This document shows, piece by piece, positions 19,499-28,565 of a DNA stretch of 34,520 nt. The stretch is from Penium margaritaceum (Eukaryota > Streptophyta > Zygnematophyceae > Desmidiales > Peniaceae), in NCBI GenBank assembly GCA_023375785.1, contig SZWC01025577.1, positions 1 through 34,520 on the forward strand, written 5' to 3'. Numbering within the stretch: position 1 is the stretch's first letter; every line of letters starts with the position of its first letter. The notes beneath the pieces were generated by a model. The model was not told the DNA's origin and made no database searches. It saw nothing but the letters and a program-made list of their open reading frames with translations. Both the position numbers and the translations under genes were made by a program.

Positions 19499-21435
19499 TG
19501 TCCACCACCAGCAGCCTCAGGGCACTAAGCCCTAAAGTGGCCCGGCTGCATGCAGTTGTGTCAGAGCCTTTCGCGGATGGATGCGTTGCGGCGCTCACGC
19601 ACCGCCTGCAGCTCGTCATTCTCGCGGATGCGCTTGTTGTTGGGGCCCTTGTGTCCACCAGCCTTCATGGCTGGAGGGTTTGCGGGTTGCTTGCCCTTGA
19701 CCCCGTCCCGCTGTCCAGCTAACCCACCAGCCCTTGCAGCGTCCATGCGCATGTCGCGGCCTTGCTGTGCACACGTGTTCGGCCGTGCATCAGAGTAGTG
19801 CTTCGGGTTCGCCGAATGCACTTCGCTCATGTAGTCGCGCAACGCCCTCCAGCTTGTCCAAGCTTGGCCAGTGGCTATCGTGGTGGTCTTGTCCTTCAAC
19901 TTCTCGTTGGCGAGACCATCACGCAAGTACTCCCGCAGCATGCACTCTGGGTACTTGAAGGTTTAAGTCCCATCGCCCTCGTTGAAGCTTTCGGCTTCCT
20001 CCACGAGTGTGGCCAACTCGCTCAAGTAGGATTCGAGTGAGCTGCCAAGTTGCATGAAGTCCTTGATCTTGTGGAAGGCGTGCTGTGCCTCCTCACGTTG
20101 GGTGCACTTCTTGTGCATGATCGCACAGAAGGCCTCCCACGGCATAGGCTGCCACTCGAGGTGCGGCTGCTACGCACTCCACTCCTTGACCGCATACTTG
20201 AAGAGTTTGTCTTCAAGCCGTGTCGTGACAAGGTCGCCCCACTGGCTGAGTGGAGCCTTGTGGACACATAGAACGTGCTCCATGAGATTCAGCCAGTCGG
20301 TCAGCTTCACGCCCTTCCGGAAGATCTCCACACTGTGGAGGAAGGACGTGTTCATGACCAGTCCCGAAGTCGTCGAGGTAGGCAAGTCGTCGCTGCCACC
20401 GGCAGTGGCATCCACAACTGCGGCACACTACGCTTGCTGCTGCATCTGCACTTGGGTCATGCTCTGCAACGCCTTGTCGAGGTCGTTGCATCGGCGGCTT
20501 GCCTCATGGGCGGCCAAGCGCTGCAGCTGCCGATCACGGTCGAGGTCCGTGATGCTCTGCCCGACGTGGGCCAATAGGTTGGCGAACGCGAACTTGAGCT
20601 CTCATGTCGTCAGAGCATCGGCGATAGCCTCCAAGGCCTCGCGTTGTCCGTGCACCCTTACCCACTACAGGAGGGTACGTTTCGCGTACACGCCTCCAAG
20701 GAGTCCCACCTTTTGGAGGAGACTGTCGTCGGTGATGACGCTCGAGTGGGCGCTGCCCTGTCCCATTGCGGCCACATCGTAGGAAGGGGGGTCCGCCCCC
20801 ATTCCTCCGAGTGGTGCCTTATCTCCACCGTCGGTGGTGATCTTGAGTCGGCCTGCCATCTCAGCAGCAAACTCCGCGAGCCTACGACGGTCATCGCAAA
20901 TTGTCTTCGTGGCGTCGTCGTCCGGCTCGTTCTCACGGTAACTTCCCGTGTGACCGCTTTCGGCGCCCTTGCTGCTCTCGGCAGTCTCGCTGTCATCGGC
21001 AGCTTCAAGCGATACGGCGGGTGTCTTATCCTTCTCGAGCAATCGGCTCGAGTTCGTCACACGACGATGGCGATGGTCATGATCCTCGCTGCTTTCGCCA
21101 TCGTCGGCATCGTGCTCTTCGTCGGGGTCCCCCTCTAGGAGATCCTCTTCCATCGGGTCGTCCGTCGTGTGGGGGTCGCCCACGTGCACGTCAACGTGCT
21201 CGTCGATCACTTTTTCGGCCTCCGCACGCTTCTCGGTGTCGCCGAAGTTGGCGTCGGTTGCCTTAGGCAGTACGGTGGCCTTAGGCGGTACGGTTGCCTT
21301 AGGCGGTACAGTTGTCTTTCGATTGGCAACCGTGCTCGCGGTGGCGGCTCCCAAAATATGGAGTCCGCCGAGAGCTCGTGATGAGGCCGTCACCACCTTG
21401 CCCTTGTTGGTCTTGGACGGTCCGGCACTTGACAT
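19499..21435 (-). pseudogene. Gypsy A Gag, stop-riddled single frame
   Basis: Starts at ATG 21435. The N-terminal ~250 residues are acidic (M-E-E-D-L-L-E-G-D-P-D-E-E) and include three tandem 18-bp repeats coding P-P-K-A-T-V (about 21260-21313). Then comes a capsid-like region (K-L-T-D-W-L-N-L-M-E, then F-M-Q-L-G-S-S-L-E-S-Y-L) and a knuckle near 19561-19520. All is in one frame with stops at 20665, 20602, 20428, 20170, 19963, 19561 and 19525. The 19561 TGA replaces the first knuckle Cys (then H-N-C-M-Q-P-G-H-F-R-A) and the 19525 TAG sits just before its last Cys. There is no frameshift, so decay was by point mutation. Confidence 0.85.
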
Positions 21436-22314
21436 CTCCTTGCCCGTGTAACTAGCACATGAAGAACGTTGTGAAGATCACCCCACAACACAATTTTAAT
21501 AGGAATCGCCTCCTAAAATCTTGCTCTCACAATCGGTGAGACAATTTTAATTTAAATTTCTATTTTCCTAGGCCGCCACGTCGGCACAAGGTCGTTGGTT
21601 TTGAAACTAGTCCTCCTAAGCCATGACTCATGGCACTTGGTAGCAACTAGGATATAGGAAAACAGAAAAAAACAGTACAACGGAATAACAAGAAGTGTGA
21701 CTACCGCTCAAAAAACTAGGACAAAGAGTAAGAAAACCTAGATAAACAAGCAGGTACAAGGTCAAGAAACAAAAGACTAATTTTCTTCTTGTCTTCTTAT
21801 CTTTTGGTCTTTCTTGGTCTCTTCTTACGTCCTCTTGGCACACCTTGCCCCCCCTTGGAGGCACCTTTCTTGTGCTCTACGATAATGTGGCGGCCTCCAA
21901 AAATTCTTCAAGTAGCACTTTTCTCCTTTTTCTTTTTCTCTCAGGCCGTGAGAGTCTCTGGTACTGGAGAAAGGCGCTGCTCCAAATTTTTGTTGAAAAG
22001 GAGCGGAAGGAGTCTTGAGAAGAGGGGAAAAGTAGGTGTTTTTGGGGGTGGATACTGCCTATCCCGTCCCAAAAATTTTCCCCTAGCCCACTGGGATGGA
22101 GAATAGACTGTGGAGATAAGTCCCAAAAAATAGAGCTCTTCTCTAGCTTCCTAATGCACTTTACGGCGCTTCAAACGGTGAAGCGTAAATGTCGTAGTCC
22201 CTTCTGGCGTTTCTGCTACTGCTTGCAGCTGCCGGCGGCATTTTATATATGTCGTAGCCACCATTCCCGTCGAACTCTTGGTCGCGGGGGTCGTTTGGCT
22301 CTGAGAACCACTGT
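21436..22314 (-). other. Gypsy A leader and probable rest of 5' LTR
   Basis: About 880 bases between the Gag ATG and the recognised LTR repeat. I cannot find a clean primer site or LTR end here. The region is AT-rich with no plausible gene. By position it must contain the rest of the LTR, its 3' boundary and the tRNA primer site. Confidence 0.4.
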
Positions 22315-22602
22315 AACATGTCGAGTCTCCAGCTCCTGCTCTGAAGTCATCGTCGGAGTTTGCTGAATGGCTCAGTCCGCATCAGGGGTTTGCCCCCTTC
22401 GTAGGACTAAGGGACAATCGTCATCAATGACCCAGAGCAGGGAGACTTGAATATTTCAAGTCTCCGGAGGCCCATTTCCGTTTTTAACCCTACCCCTGGT
22501 TTTGGGACCCAAAACGGGGGATTTTACCTTGAACTCGTGTGTTTGCACAAGTTATTTTGTTTATTTTATGTCGAAGTTTGTCGCAAATAAACTTCGATTT
22601 AC
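22315..22602 (-). mobile_element. 5' LTR segment of gypsy A
   Basis: About 288 bases directly repeated at 8627-8927, including TCTCCAGCTCCTGCTCTGAA, AGTCTCCGGAGGCCCATTTC and CCTACCCCTGGTTTTGGGAC. It contains an inverted repeat with 11-bp perfect arms (GGAGACTTGAA / TTCAAGTCTCC, 22441-22465, TAT loop); the other copy has two mismatches in the left arm. Confidence 0.75.
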
Positions 22603-22613
22603 CTTTTTACGTT

Positions 22614-23000
22614 CTGGCGCGAAATCATCGCGTGCGAGGCACGCTGGCAATTTCGCGCCAGTTTCTCTCGCCTCTCGTCCCTTGTCCCCCTCCCTTGTCC
22701 TCGCTGGCTCGCTTGTGAGGAGGGCGAGCGGGGGCAAGGGCACGAGGCCATGAGGCCTCGCCCTCTAGGCCCTTGTGGCCCCTCAGCCGCCGATCAGGCT
22801 GAGGCCGCGATCGGCGGCTGGCGGCTGGCCAGCCGGTGGCCGGCCGGTCGCTTGGCCGGCCGCCGGCCGTCCAGCCGGCCGGCAGCGAGCTGGCCGGCGG
22901 CCAGCGAAATGCTGGCCGCCGGCCAGCCCTCGCTGACGCAAGGGGTGGTGTGCAACCACCCCTTGCTTCAGCGAGGAGGGAGGGCCGAACCGGCCCTCCC
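22614..23000. repeat. Array of near-perfect GC-rich hairpins
   Basis: Successive stem-loops (arm/arm): 22614-22625/22650-22661 (12 bp perfect, with an inner 6-bp stem GCGTGC/GCACGC); 22743-22749/22754-22760 (7 bp); 22784-22795/22809-22820 (12 bp perfect); 22822-22835 (14-bp palindrome); 22889-22905/22911-22927 (17 bp perfect, loop GAAAT); 22928-22949/22955-22976 (22 bp, one mismatch, loop GTGCA); 22978-22987/22991-23000 (10 bp perfect). The last three are back to back. GGCCGGCC-type short repeats fill 22836-22888. No gene is credible here. Confidence 0.9.
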
Positions 23001-23168
23001 GCCACAGGCGTCATTCTGTGTGCATTAATGGGAACCTCCTACACTTTTTTCTCATATGGTCAACTCTTACTAATGATTGTGGCAAGGGGCTTTTTCTGAA
23101 AGTTTGTCTGATGTCATGTTTATAAAGTGACGACTTTGCGTCATTGCGTCTTTCCACAAACAAACATG

Positions 23169-23237
23169 TTGGAATATGGTCGCGTGACCATATTCCAAAT
23201 GTCCACCATGCCAACGTCCACCGAATGGATGTTGGCA
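23169..23237. repeat. Two adjacent hairpins
   Basis: 23169-23181 pairs with 23186-23198 (13 bp perfect, loop GCGT), and 23209-23220 pairs with 23226-23237 (12 bp, one mismatch, loop CCGAA). The sequence GGTCGCGTGAC occurs in the first and again just after the second at about 23243. They lie between the two GC-rich islands. Confidence 0.85.
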
Positions 23238-23319
23238 GAACCGGTCGCGTGACTAATACAAAGCACAAGGGGGAAGGGTGGGGGGGAGGGAGGGGGGAGG
23301 GGTGGGCCGGCCGTCTCCC

Positions 23320-23530
23320 CCGCGAATGCGGATGACAGGCCGGAGGCCACCCCTCGCCACAGCAAGGGCTCTCCGCCGAACAGCTCACTGGCCGTCGGAT
23401 TGCCAGCTGTTCGCCGACGGCCAGCAGCTCGCTGGCCGACGGCATGCAGCTCGAAAGGCCGACGGCCAGCGATTACCACGAATCTACGACGTCGTAAGGG
23501 CACGGGCTTGAGGCCGATGGCCTCGAGCCC
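23320..23530. repeat. Second GC-rich island with hairpins
   Basis: CTGGCCGTCGG and CCGACGGCCAG (11 bp) pair across the CGAACAGCT/AGCTGTTCG pair. TACGACGTCGTA is a 12-bp palindrome at 23485-23496. GGGCTTGAGGCC (23504-23515) pairs with GGCCTCGAGCCC (23519-23530), one mismatch, loop GAT. Composition and motifs (GGCCGACGGCCAGC) resemble the first island. Confidence 0.75.
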
Positions 23531-24421
23531 TGGCCCTCGCATCCCCCCCTCATCATCGATTGTAAGCAGGGACGAGGGGCGAAAGTGAGATAACACGTGC
23601 AGGAGAGATGCGGGTGGGAGAGAGAAAGGAGCGAGGACTGGGTGGTAGCGACTAGGAGTCCGTTTCAAAATATTCGCGATGTGTACGGGATGGACCTGCT
23701 GCGCACAAAAGTGGGTATCGGAGTCATATGGTGAAAAGTGGATGACGGGCGTAGGGTTTTTCAATTTTTTCAAAAGAGCAAAAACTGGGGAAAGCGTAAA
23801 TACCTGAACAAAAAGTGGGGAATCAGGCTTGCGATCTCCAGAAGGTGGACAACCTGTGCAGAACGTTTGCAAAAGGTGGATAAGAAGGAATCCCCCCCAA
23901 ATTCTAATCGCTTGATCGCAATTCTCGCAATGTCGGCGGTAAGAAATCAATCCCCTCGCTTCGCTTGATTTGTGACTTGAGTCGCCGATCGGGCATGGCC
24001 ATCAAATGGGTATGGCATAGTTTTTTTAACTGTTTGGATATGGCGTGGTTAATGTTCAACTTACAGATATCTGGGGCTTATGTTGACGCTTGTGCAGATA
24101 TATCAGGTATAACGCACTTAATTCAATCCATTGGTCATTTTTTCTCTTAAAATTTGCTCCGAAAAATGCACTCAGTGATTTTTTTGGCCCTAATTTTGAC
24201 ATTCAATCTAGGTGCCGTCATCATGGCAAAATCATGGAATGTGTGCGAGCCGATACAAATTAATTTCCATAGTGTGCTGGGTTCGATTCATGTAACAGTA
24301 TGTCAACGTCCTATTCATTCAGCGCCAATAGTGATGATTGTACGCTGGTAATATTGTTCTCGATATCACAAAAAACAGGTCAATGTTGGTACATTTTCCC
24401 CATCGAGAAATTCCCAAGTAG
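23531..24421. other. Gene-free AT-rich region
   Basis: Nothing recognisable as a gene, RNA or transposon end. Around 23690-23900 there are loosely repeated AAAAGTGGGG / AAAGGTGGATAAG phrases, perhaps remnants of an older repeat. Open frames are short or overlap the hairpin islands. Confidence 0.5.
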
Positions 24422-24577
24422 CCCCTAGTTTTGGCTTTCCATCGTCAAAGCACCCTTAGTTTTTAAATCATTCTTACTCCACCCCCAATTTTCGATTTCA
24501 GTTCCATATAGCCCCCAAATGTTTATTTCATTTCTATATCAACCCCAAATTTTAACCTCATTTCTATCTTGCCCCCA
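24422..24577. repeat. 30-bp degenerate tandem repeat, five copies plus part
   Basis: Units start with a C-run plus AATTTT/AGTTTT at 24422, 24452, 24482, 24512, 24543 and 24572, spacing 30, 30, 30, 31 and 29 bases. The consensus is roughly CCCCCAATTTT followed by a T/C-rich half (ATTTCATTTCTATAT). No spacers, so this is a satellite-like array. Confidence 0.85.
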
Positions 24578-25080
24578 TGGGACTACTTTGCGGTCTGCAA
24601 GCGGGTCACGCCATCAAACACGAATCTCGATCGTGTTGCCTAACATGGTCAGACTGCCGAATCGAGGTTTGTATTCGATGGCGGTCGACCCCATCAGTCG
24701 CCAGAGAAGTCGAACGTCGAAGCAAGAAGGTCATTTTTCCTCCCGATGTGTCGTCATCAGCGTCACTTCGGGTGTAAAAAAGGACTTCGCAAAGGTTAAA
24801 ATGGGGACCACCGATGGGGGACAGGGGGGAGGGGAGGTGTCTTTTTGCGAACGGACACTAACAGTTGCCCATAAAATTGCTAATATTGACCCCCCCTGGG
24901 TAACCACCGATTCAAATTCTCATGAGAAAAAAAATCTTTGGCACGGTATGGAAAACATATGTACAAATCTAAATCACATTTCTAAAAGGAGCTAATGAAG
25001 GTATGTTGTTCCCATGCAACATGCTTAACAACTTAGATAAATCCAACATCTTCTTGTTCTTTTCCACACTTCTCTATTTT
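24578..25080. other. Gene-free region
   Basis: Short open frames only. I see no conserved domain, RNA gene or transposon terminus. Confidence 0.5.
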
Positions 25081-25428
<348 letters not shown>

Positions 25429-25621
25429 TTTCATCGCCGTCATGTTGTTTTTGACTATGGACATCGCTGACCTATTGACCAAAACGATGGGTGCATTGTG
25501 GAGTGTGTCCAACTATCATTTTACTTTTTTGTTTATTTCATGCTCTTCTACATGGAAGAAGAAATGAGATCAGTTTTAGTTGTACTTTGTTGGAAACAAG
25601 GGAGAGAAGGAAGGTTCTAGC

Positions 25622-25622
25622 N
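25622..25622. other. Ambiguous base N at LTR break
   Basis: The only N in the window. It falls exactly where family-B LTR homology begins (GACTCTAGAG), so the left truncation of the copia B 5' LTR may be an assembly join rather than biology. Confidence 0.95.
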
Positions 25623-25730
25623 GACTCTAGAGCAGCAGACTGAGGGGGCAGCTGACTTAAGCAACGAGCGTGGAAGCCCGCACGCTGCATCAACAACGCT
25701 GCTGCCCCAACCTGCTGCCTAGGTTTTCCA
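25623..25730 (+). mobile_element. 5' LTR remnant of copia B (3' end only)
   Basis: Its first 78 bases are identical to the inverted segment 139-62 of the left-edge LTR, and it ends CTAGGTTTTCCA with a CA terminus before the primer site. The U3 and R parts are absent. Confidence 0.85.
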
Positions 25731-25733
25731 GCT

Positions 25734-25745
25734 TGTTATCAGAGC
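25734..25745 (+). other. Primer binding site of copia B
   Basis: TGTTATCAGAGC differs by one base from the initiator-Met consensus TGGTATCAGAGC and lies three bases after the LTR end. Confidence 0.8.
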
Positions 25746-26029
25746 CAGAGCATAGCAGCAGGAGCAGAAGACTGGCGAACAGGTGCCAGACAACGCCGGC
25801 GGACCCCCATACGCGCCAGTGCAGGGGAAATGCTACCGGACTTTTCCAGCAGCATTGACCCGCCTGGTGGCGGCATCAGATTTTTTCCCACGGCCACTGG
25901 GGCAGGGGAAATGCTGCCGAAATTGTTTCGGCAGCACTGACCCCCACACGTGACGCGAGGAGGTGAGCGGCAGGCGGCGTCCGACACCTGCGGGGCGAGG
26001 ATCACCCAAGTGCAGTGACTGGCACGAGC

Positions 26030-26945
26030 ACGCAGCAGCGGCAGCCGCAGGCAACGGTAGCGAGCGGTGGCAGTAGCAGCCACCAGCAGCTGCGTGTAGC
26101 AGCAGCAGCAGGCAGAAGCAGTAACTCGCAGTAGCCCGCAGCAGCAGCAGCCCGCAGCAGCAGCTCGTAGCAGCAACAGCAGCAGCAGCAGCGCGCAGCA
26201 GCAGCCCGCAACAGCAGCCCGCAGTAGTAGCGAGCAGCAGCCGCAGCACGTAGTAGCTGCAACAGCGTGCAGCAGCAGCAGCGGGCTGCAGCAGCCGTAG
26301 CAATGAGCCACAGCAACAGCCAGCTGCAGCAGTAGTAGCAGCAAGCAGCTGCTCGCAGCAGCCAGCCGCGGATGCTGCTGCTCGCAGCTCGCAGCGAGCA
26401 ATCAGCGAGCAGCAGCCTGCTGCTGCCAGCGAGCAGCAGCTCGCTGCTGCCAGCGAGCAGCAGCACGCTGCTCGCAGCAGATAGCGGGCTGCTGCCCGCT
26501 GTGACAGGAAAAACAGAAAAAAAAACGACAAGACGGAGAAAAAAAATCACCTACCTCGCAGCCCGCAGCAGCAACCCGCAGTAGCAGCGAGCAGCAGCTA
26601 CAGCAGTGTGCAGCAGCAGCTGCTGGCTGCAGCAGCCACAGCAGCTGCAACAGCTCGCAAGCAGCAATAGCTGCTGTTACAACTGCAGTCGTAGCAACAG
26701 CAGAGCAGTAGCAGTCGCAGCAGCAGCAGCAGCAGCTGCAACAACAGCAGCAGTAGCAGCAGCAGCGGTAGCAGCAGCAGTAGCGGCAGAAGCACCTGCA
26801 TCAGCAGCAGCAGCAGCCGTAGCGGAGGCAGCACCAACAACAATAGCAGCAACAGTAGCAGCAGCAGCAACAGTAGCTGCAGCAGCTGTAGTAGCAGCAG
26901 CGGCTGCAGCAGCAACAGCAGCAGCGGCCCCAACAACCGCCGCTG
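26030..26945 (+). repeat. CAG-rich leader of copia B
   Basis: Nearly a kilobase of imperfect CAG/GCAGCAGTAG repeats between primer site and Gag. Frames read poly-Ser/Ala/Gln (plus) or poly-Leu/Ala/Cys (minus) with no conserved start, so I treat it as untranslated. Element A has the equivalent tract at 5700-6480. A related CAG stretch continues inside Gag as a true poly-Gln tract. Confidence 0.8.
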
Positions 26946-26946
26946 C

Positions 26947-26998
26947 TGACGTCAGCACCCCGCTGTTGATGTCACTGCTGACGTCACTACTGACGTCA
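26947..26998 (+). promoter_or_regulatory. Cluster of four TGACGTCA-type sites
   Basis: TGACGTCA at 26947, 26979 and 26991 and TGATGTCA at 26967, spaced 20, 12 and 12 bases. TGACGTCA is a palindromic bZIP recognition sequence in plants. The cluster sits in the transcribed leader 140-190 bases before the Gag ATG. Binding is inference; they may simply be a short tandem repeat. Confidence 0.5.
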
Positions 26999-27134
26999 TC
27001 AACAAAAAAAACAACAAAAAGGGGGAGAAAGGGAAGGGGGAAGAGAACCAAAGGGGTGGGTAGAATTCCCACCGCCCCACGCCACTACTGATATCAGCAA
27101 CACAAAGACAAAAAAAAACAAGGGACACCAAACC

Positions 27135-27227
27135 ATGGCTGATAGCCCCGGTGAGGAGGGATCCTCCTCTGTTGGGGGGACCCCTACCCCCCCTTTCTTG
27201 CAGCGACTGCAGCAATAGCAGCAGCAT

Positions 27228-27258
<31 letters not shown>

Positions 27259-28562
27259 AACAGCAGCAGCTACAGTAGCAGCAGCAGTAGTAGCAGCAGC
27301 AGCAGCAGTGGCAGCAGCAGCAACCCATTGGTGTTGTTGGCGGCAACCCTGATCCCCTTGTCGCTCTTCAACAACAGCTCGCCGCCTTGACGCAGCAGCT
27401 TGTAGCGCTACAACCAGTAGCCTCCCTGACTGCCACCAGTGCGCCACCGCCATTCATCCCTCTAGGGCACGCCATCCCAGCTGTGTCTGCTGCCACGTAC
27501 TACTTGGCATTGCAGTAGACTCAGCGCCAGCAGCAGACAGTGACCTCCGTCCTTGGCCCCACTCTGGGCGCTGGCCGCAGGCAGAAGGACTTTGAGACGT
27601 CGCCGCCGCCGCTTCAGGCCGACGAGCAGTTCCGGAGCTGTGAGCTCAGCTTCCGGATCTGGGCGCAAGGTGAGGGCCTGTGGGCATACTACACCCTCCC
27701 TTATGACTCCACCCAGGCCGACCAGCTGTATGACGCTGGTCGCGCCGTCCGTGCCCTCGTCTCAGTCCTCCCTCCAGCTTCCTGTCTGGCCCTAGAGCCT
27801 TTCCTCGGCGACTTCACCTCTGGCGACATCCCAGACCCTGCAGCCGCATTACACGTCCTCACCAGGCCTCATCGCCTGTCCAACAACATTGAGATCAGCC
27901 GTCTGCTCAGGGAGTTCAACTCCCTACACATGGGAGAGACCAAGACGGTCACTGCCTACTGGCAGCGGGTGGAGGACATCCTTCGTCGTCTCGGCAAATC
28001 TGCTCCACCTCCTCTGTCCGCGCTCCTCACCATAAAGCGCGGCGCCACCAACGCGTACACGGAAGTCTTCGTGCATTACCTCCAGGACGTCCTCTCCACA
28101 ATGGCGGCCCAGGGCACCCTCATACCCTGCGCATACGAGCTCTTCCTCTGTATTGAGGACGCTCGCCAGGAGTCCGAGCTCCATCGCACATAGACTCTTG
28201 CATCCCCTGCCATCGTCGCCCCTGCCGTTGCCTTCGTGGCCGTTGCCTCCCCCGCCGCAGCTACCTCATCGTCTTCGGGGAAGAAGAAGAAGAGCCGGAA
28301 CAAGAAATGCAAGGATCCGCCGCAAAAGCAGCAGCAGCAGCCGTCGACCGGGTCCAGCGGTGGTGGCTCGGTCTGCCACAACTATGGCCAGCCCGGGCAC
28401 GGGTGGTACACGTGCCCTCTCCCGACGTACAAGGCGTGCGTCATCGCCACCATGCATCGCCAGCGTGAGCGCCGCCTCGCCTCTGTCGCCGTCGATGCTC
28501 CTGGCCCTGACACTTCGACCTCGTCCAGCAGCACCGCCCCTCCGATAGCTCCGCCAGTCCCG
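27135..28562 (+). pseudogene. Copia B Gag
   Basis: The ATG at 27135 is in strong context (ACCATGG). The N-terminus M-A-D-S-P-G-E-E-G is followed by poly-His (about 27225-27245) and poly-Gln tracts, then a copia Gag domain (L-L-R-E-F-N-S-L-H-M-G, then V-T-A-Y-W-Q-R-V-E-D-I-L). A basic segment (K-K-K-K-S-R-N-K-K) leads to a knuckle C-H-N-Y-G-Q-P-G-H-G-W-Y-T-C at 28374, whose second Cys has become Tyr. In-frame TAG stops are at 27216, 27276, 27288, 27291, 27516 and 28191, with 28563 at the end. Most lie where CAG (Gln) is expected, four of them inside the Gln tract. No frameshift occurs. Confidence 0.88.
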
Positions 28563-28565
28563 TAG

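Larger units (their letters stand above)
8627..22602 (-). mobile_element. Gypsy element A (chromovirus), split by gypsy B
   Basis: On the minus strand the order is LTR (22602 leftwards), Gag (21435-19499), protease (19000-18556), then after the nested insertion RT, RNase H, integrase and chromodomain (12194-9112), then LTR sequence again (8927-8627). This PR-RT-RH-INT order is diagnostic of Ty3/gypsy. The ~290-bp segments at 8627-8927 and 22315-22602 are direct repeats and mark the LTRs, though their outer boundaries are not clean TG...CA. Many stops and frameshifts show an old, dead copy. Confidence 0.85.

Noticed and set aside
23141..23950. Minus-strand 269-codon open frame
   Set aside because: Overlaps the hairpin islands and has no domain; its openness follows from GC-rich composition.
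24422..24577. CRISPR-like regular repeat
   Set aside because: Units abut without unique spacers and the context is eukaryotic retrotransposon DNA.
25455..25500. Phrase A-D-L-L-T-K resembling the C-terminus of copia RNase H
   Set aside because: Too short, no matching sequence upstream (microsatellite and LTR end instead).
25739..27091. Long Leu/Ala/Cys- or Ser/Ala-rich frames on both strands
   Set aside because: Produced by CAG/CTG repeats in the copia B leader; no start context or conserved domain.
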